Part shown: piece by piece, positions 4,133 through 6,498 of the stretch
Numbering within the stretch: the first letter of the stretch is position 1
Layout: every line of letters starts with the position of its first letter
Source of the DNA: Chloroflexota bacterium
GTDB taxonomy: Bacteria > Chloroflexota > Anaerolineae > UBA4142
Assembly (NCBI GenBank): GCA_016200825.1
Contig: JACQEA010000400.1
Coordinates: forward strand, 1 to 6,498
Reading direction: 5' to 3'
Length of the DNA stretch: 6,498 nt
Made by a program: the position numbers and the translations under genes
The notes under the pieces: generated by a model
What the model was told of the DNA's origin: nothing
Database searches by the model: none
The model's input: the letters and a program-made list of their open reading frames with translations, nothing else

Positions 4133-6498
4133 ATGAAAAATTCGCTCGACGCCTTTTCTCCGTTTACACGCGCGTGGTTTGAAAAAAATTTTCGCGACCC
4201 TACGCCGCCGCAAGAACAGGGCTGGCTGCCGATCCAACGCGGCGAGCACACGTTGATTCTCGCGCCAACGGGTTCCGGTAAGACGCTCGCCGCGTTTTTG
4301 TGGGGCATTGATCAACTTTACCGCGAAATTACAAATGACACATTCCAAATTACAAAAAGTGTTCGCCTCCTTTATATTTCTCCGCTCAAAGCGTTGAACA
4401 ACGACATCGAGCGCAATCTACGCGCGCCGCTCGCCGGTATTCGCGATCAAGCCGCGCGCGCGGGAATCAGTTTGCCCGAATTGCGCGTCGCGGTTCGCAC
4501 CGGCGATACGCCCGCGCGCGAACGCGCGGCGATGTTGAAAAAGCCGCCGCACATTCTCATTACCACGCCCGAATCGCTTTATTTGATGTTGACCTCGCCG
4601 CGCGCGCGCGAACTTTTTCGCGCGGTGCGCACCATCATCGTAGATGAAATTCACACGCTCGTCGGAAATAAACGCGGCGCGCATCTCGCGCTGTCGCTCG
4701 AGCGCGTGGAAGAAATCGCGAATGCGCGTGTGCAAAGAATTGGATTGAGCGCGACGATCAAACCATTGGAAGAAGCCGCGCGATGGTTGGGAGGACAAGA
4801 GCAGTCGCCAGTCACCAGTCAACAGTCAACAGACCAATCACCCCGTTCTGTAACCATCGTCAACGCCGCGTACAAAAAAAATCTTGACTTGCGCGTCGTC
4901 ACCGTTGCTGATGATTTGAGCAAACTGCAAACCACTTCGATTTGGCCCCTCGTCGTTCCAGATTTGTTGAACGAAATTCGCCGTCACACCACCACGCTGA
5001 TTTTCGCGAACAATCGCCGCCTCGCGGAACGCACCGCCGATCGCTTGAACGCGCAACTCGACGCGGAACAAAAAGAAGAGATCGCGCCGGGCTCGCCGCG
5101 CGCGCTCGCGCCGCAAGGTATCGCGCGCGATCGCGGAATGTTTGCGATTGGCGCGCCAGGACCCTTTCGCGCGCATCATGGTTCGATGTCCAAAGACGCG
5201 CGGCGAAAAATGGAAGAAGATTTGAAATCAGGAAAACTTCCCGCGTTGGTTGGGACGAGTTCATTGGAATTGGGAATTGACATCGGCGCGATTGATTTGG
5301 TGTTGCAATTGCAATCGCCCAAAAGTGTCGCGCAAGGATTGCAACGCGTCGGACGCTCGGGACATTTGGTGGGACAAACGAGTGTTGGCAGAATTTACGC
5401 GACGTTCCGCGAAGATTTAGTTGAAGCCGCGGCGATTGCGCGCGGAATGTTGGATGGCGATGTGGAATCCACCATCGCGCCGCAAAATCCGCTCGACGTG
5501 CTCGCGCAACAAATCGTCGCGATGGTCGCGTGCGAAGAGTGGGACGCGCGCGCGTTGTTCGATGTGGTGCGGCGCGCGTACGTTTATCGCGATTTATCGT
5601 GGAGCGCGTTTGAGGCGGTCTTGGAAATGTTGGCGGGAAAATATCACGTGGCCGGTGTGCGCGGCACGGACGCGTTGCGCGCGAAAATTTCTTTCGACCG
5701 CGTCAACAATCGGTTGCGCGCGTTGCCGGGTTCGCGTTTGCTCGCGATTCAAAACGCGGGCACGATTCCCGACACCGGCGCGTACACCGTGTATCTCGGC
5801 GACAACAAAACAAAAATCGGCGAGGTGGACGAGGAATTTGTTTTTGAAACGCGCGCGGGCGATAATTTTTTGCTCGGCAGTCGCGTGTGGCGCGTGTTGG
5901 AAATCAAAGACGATCGTTTGATCGTCGGCGATGCGGCGGGCGCAACGCCGCGCATGCCGTTTTGGAACGGCGATTATCCGTATCGGCCGTACGAATTGGG
6001 ATTGCGGATTGGAAAATTTCGGCGCGAAATTGTGGAACGCGTGGGTAGAGACGAGTCGCCGACTCGTCTCTACCACGAATTGCAACGCGAATACGCGTTG
6101 GATGAAAATTCCGCGCGCAATTTGATCGCGCACGCGCAAAAACAATTGGATGCGGTCGGCGTGATGTCGTCCGATCAAACAATTGTCGCGGAAACATTCA
6201 ACGACGCGGTGGGCGAACCGCGTTTGGTGATTCATTCGCCGTTCGGTGGGCGCGTGAATGGCGCGTGGGCGCTCGCGCTCAAAAGCGCAATGGAAGAACG
6301 TTATCGGATCGAAATTGAAATGCAAACGAACGACGACGGAATCCTTTTTCGTTTTCCACAATCGCACACCGCGCCGCCGCTTGATCTCGTGCGCGATTTG
6401 TCCGCGCGCGAGGCGCGCGCAAGAATTTTGCGCGAGTTGCCGCACAGCGCGCTCTTTGGCGCGCGCTTTAGAATGAACGCGGCGCGCGCGTTGTTGCT
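4133..6498 (+). CDS. lhr: Lhr-family ATP-dependent helicase, C-terminus cut by window edge
   Basis: A superfamily 2 helicase of the Lhr (large helicase-related) family, an ATP-driven 3'-5' nucleic acid translocase linked to DNA repair. It is open for 788 codons to the edge. Motifs in order: Q-motif region PTPPQEQGW (about 24-31), Walker A APTGSGKT (44-51), motif Ia SPLKALNND (83-91), TPES (145-148), DEIH Walker B (171-174), SAT (206-208), a second RecA lobe with GTSSLELGIDIG (374-385) and QRVGRSGH (404-411). Then come Lhr-typical winged-helix and core segments, including HSPFGGRVNGAWALAL (701-716) and HSALFGARFR (771-780). The Lhr core is usually about 850-950 residues, so a modest part, or a longer C-terminal extension, is missing. 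Three repeat-like inserts are translated in frame (residues 65-76, 224-235, 638-648). The start has a strong promoter 8 nt upstream and no ribosome binding site, so translation is probably leaderless. Alternating GCGC runs are frequent. Confidence 0.95.
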   Translation, partial: MKNSLDAFSPFTRAWFEKNFRDPTPPQEQGWLPIQRGEHTLILAPTGSGKTLAAFLWGIDQLYREITNDTFQITKSVRLLYISPLKALNNDIERNLRAPLAGIRDQAARAGISLPELRVAVRTGDTPARERAAMLKKPPHILITTPESLYLMLTSPRARELFRAVRTIIVDEIHTLVGNKRGAHLALSLERVEEIANARVQRIGLSATIKPLEEAARWLGGQEQSPVTSQQSTDQSPRSVTIVNAAYKKNLDLRVVTVADDLSKLQTTSIWPLVVPDLLNEIRRHTTTLIFANNRRLAERTADRLNAQLDAEQKEEIAPGSPRALAPQGIARDRGMFAIGAPGPFRAHHGSMSKDARRKMEEDLKSGKLPALVGTSSLELGIDIGAIDLVLQLQSPKSVAQGLQRVGRSGHLVGQTSVGRIYATFREDLVEAAAIARGMLDGDVESTIAPQNPLDVLAQQIVAMVACEEWDARALFDVVRRAYVYRDLSWSAFEAVLEMLAGKYHVAGVRGTDALRAKISFDRVNNRLRALPGSRLLAIQNAGTIPDTGAYTVYLGDNKTKIGEVDEEFVFETRAGDNFLLGSRVWRVLEIKDDRLIVGDAAGATPRMPFWNGDYPYRPYELGLRIGKFRREIVERVGRDESPTRLYHELQREYALDENSARNLIAHAQKQLDAVGVMSSDQTIVAETFNDAVGEPRLVIHSPFGGRVNGAWALALKSAMEERYRIEIEMQTNDDGILFRFPQSHTAPPLDLVRDLSAREARARILRELPHSALFGARFRMNAARALL
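4326..4353 (+). repeat. Four-unit heptamer array inside the helicase gene (AAATTAC type)
   Basis: The units are AAATTAC, AAATGAC, ACATTCC and AAATTAC, so AAATTACAAA recurs exactly 21 nt apart (4326 and 4347). The tract is AT-rich inside a GC-rich gene. It is read as ITNDTFQIT in the loop between Walker A and motif Ia, where family members normally have a short variable linker. It resembles heptamer repeats usually seen between genes. Confidence 0.6.
4802..4829 (+). repeat. Four-unit heptamer array inside the helicase gene (CAGTCAN type)
   Basis: The units are CAGTCGC, CAGTCAC, CAGTCAA and CAGTCAA, followed by a decayed CAGACCA. They are translated as QSPVTSQQST (residues 224-233), a polar, low-complexity loop just after the first RecA lobe and before the segment KKNLDLRV that is usual in Lhr. 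Both heptamer arrays in the gene have four units and 28 nt but different sequences. Confidence 0.7.
6044..6074. repeat. 31-nt palindromic element inside the helicase gene
   Basis: The arms GGTAGAGACGAGTCG (6044-6058) and CGACTCGTCTCTACC (6060-6074) are perfectly complementary over 15 bp around the single base C6059. Three more pairs (6040-6042 with 6075-6077) are possible past a bulged G6043. It is translated in frame as GRDESPTRLY (638-647) between KFRREIVER and HELQREYALDENSARNL, a position where Lhr relatives vary. No T-run follows, so it is not a terminator. It looks like a dispersed palindromic repeat inserted into the gene. Confidence 0.75.

Noticed and set aside
4133..4348. Minus-strand open frames covering the helicase start and terminator
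   Set aside because: They cross the terminator hairpin and promoter and encode no recognisable domain, so they are shadows of the plus-strand gene.
4802..4836. CRISPR array or replication iterons
   Set aside because: The units are only 7 nt, directly abutting, with no spacers, and lie inside a helicase reading frame. There is no replication gene or AT-rich melting region near.
5594..6445. Long open frame of 283 codons on the minus strand opposite the helicase
   Set aside because: It is a mirror of GCG/CGC-rich helicase codons. The product is Arg/His/Ala-rich with no domain, while the plus strand has clear Lhr motifs throughout.

Overview
The window looks like bacterial chromosome, most likely from a member of the Chloroflexota (Anaerolineae-like). 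This is an inference from four things: the architecture of the sensor kinase (DUF4118-GAF-multiple PAS-HisKA_3), the Lhr-type helicase, the very CGCG-rich coding style of the right half, and short heptamer and palindromic repeats. No rRNA or other taxonomic marker is present.

Layout. Positions 1-284 (minus strand) hold the first 94 codons of a receiver-domain response regulator that runs off the left edge. Positions 285-647 are a divergent, AT-richer control region with several short inverted repeats. The plus-strand unit 648-3967 encodes a membrane-anchored sensor histidine kinase and a NarL/FixJ-type response regulator. The kinase is split into two reading frames, 648-1613 (DUF4118 membrane domain plus GAF) and 1633-3342 (PAS remnant, two PAS domains, coiled coil, HisKA_3, HATPase). 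The regulator starts at a GTG at 3335, inside the last codons of the kinase. A strong 15-bp hairpin terminator closes this unit at 3987-4029. A near-consensus sigma-70-type promoter at 4096-4124 then drives an Lhr-family ATP-dependent helicase. Its ATG lies only 8 nt after the -10 box, which suggests a leaderless mRNA. The helicase is still open at the right edge after 788 codons.

How the genes work together. Kinase and downstream regulator overlap by 8 nt and belong to matching families (HPK7-type kinase with a LuxR-type HTH regulator), so they should form a cognate two-component pair. The divergent receiver protein may be a second phosphoacceptor for the same kinase. The helicase is a separate transcription unit for DNA repair or nucleic acid metabolism.

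Points of interest. The kinase has two lesions close together: a frameshift near 1503-1540, and loss of about the first half of a PAS domain near 1573-1584. The helicase reading frame has absorbed three short repeat-like sequences in frame: two different four-unit heptamer arrays and a 31-nt near-perfect palindrome. I found no CRISPR array, transposase, tRNA, rRNA or clearly novel multi-gene system.
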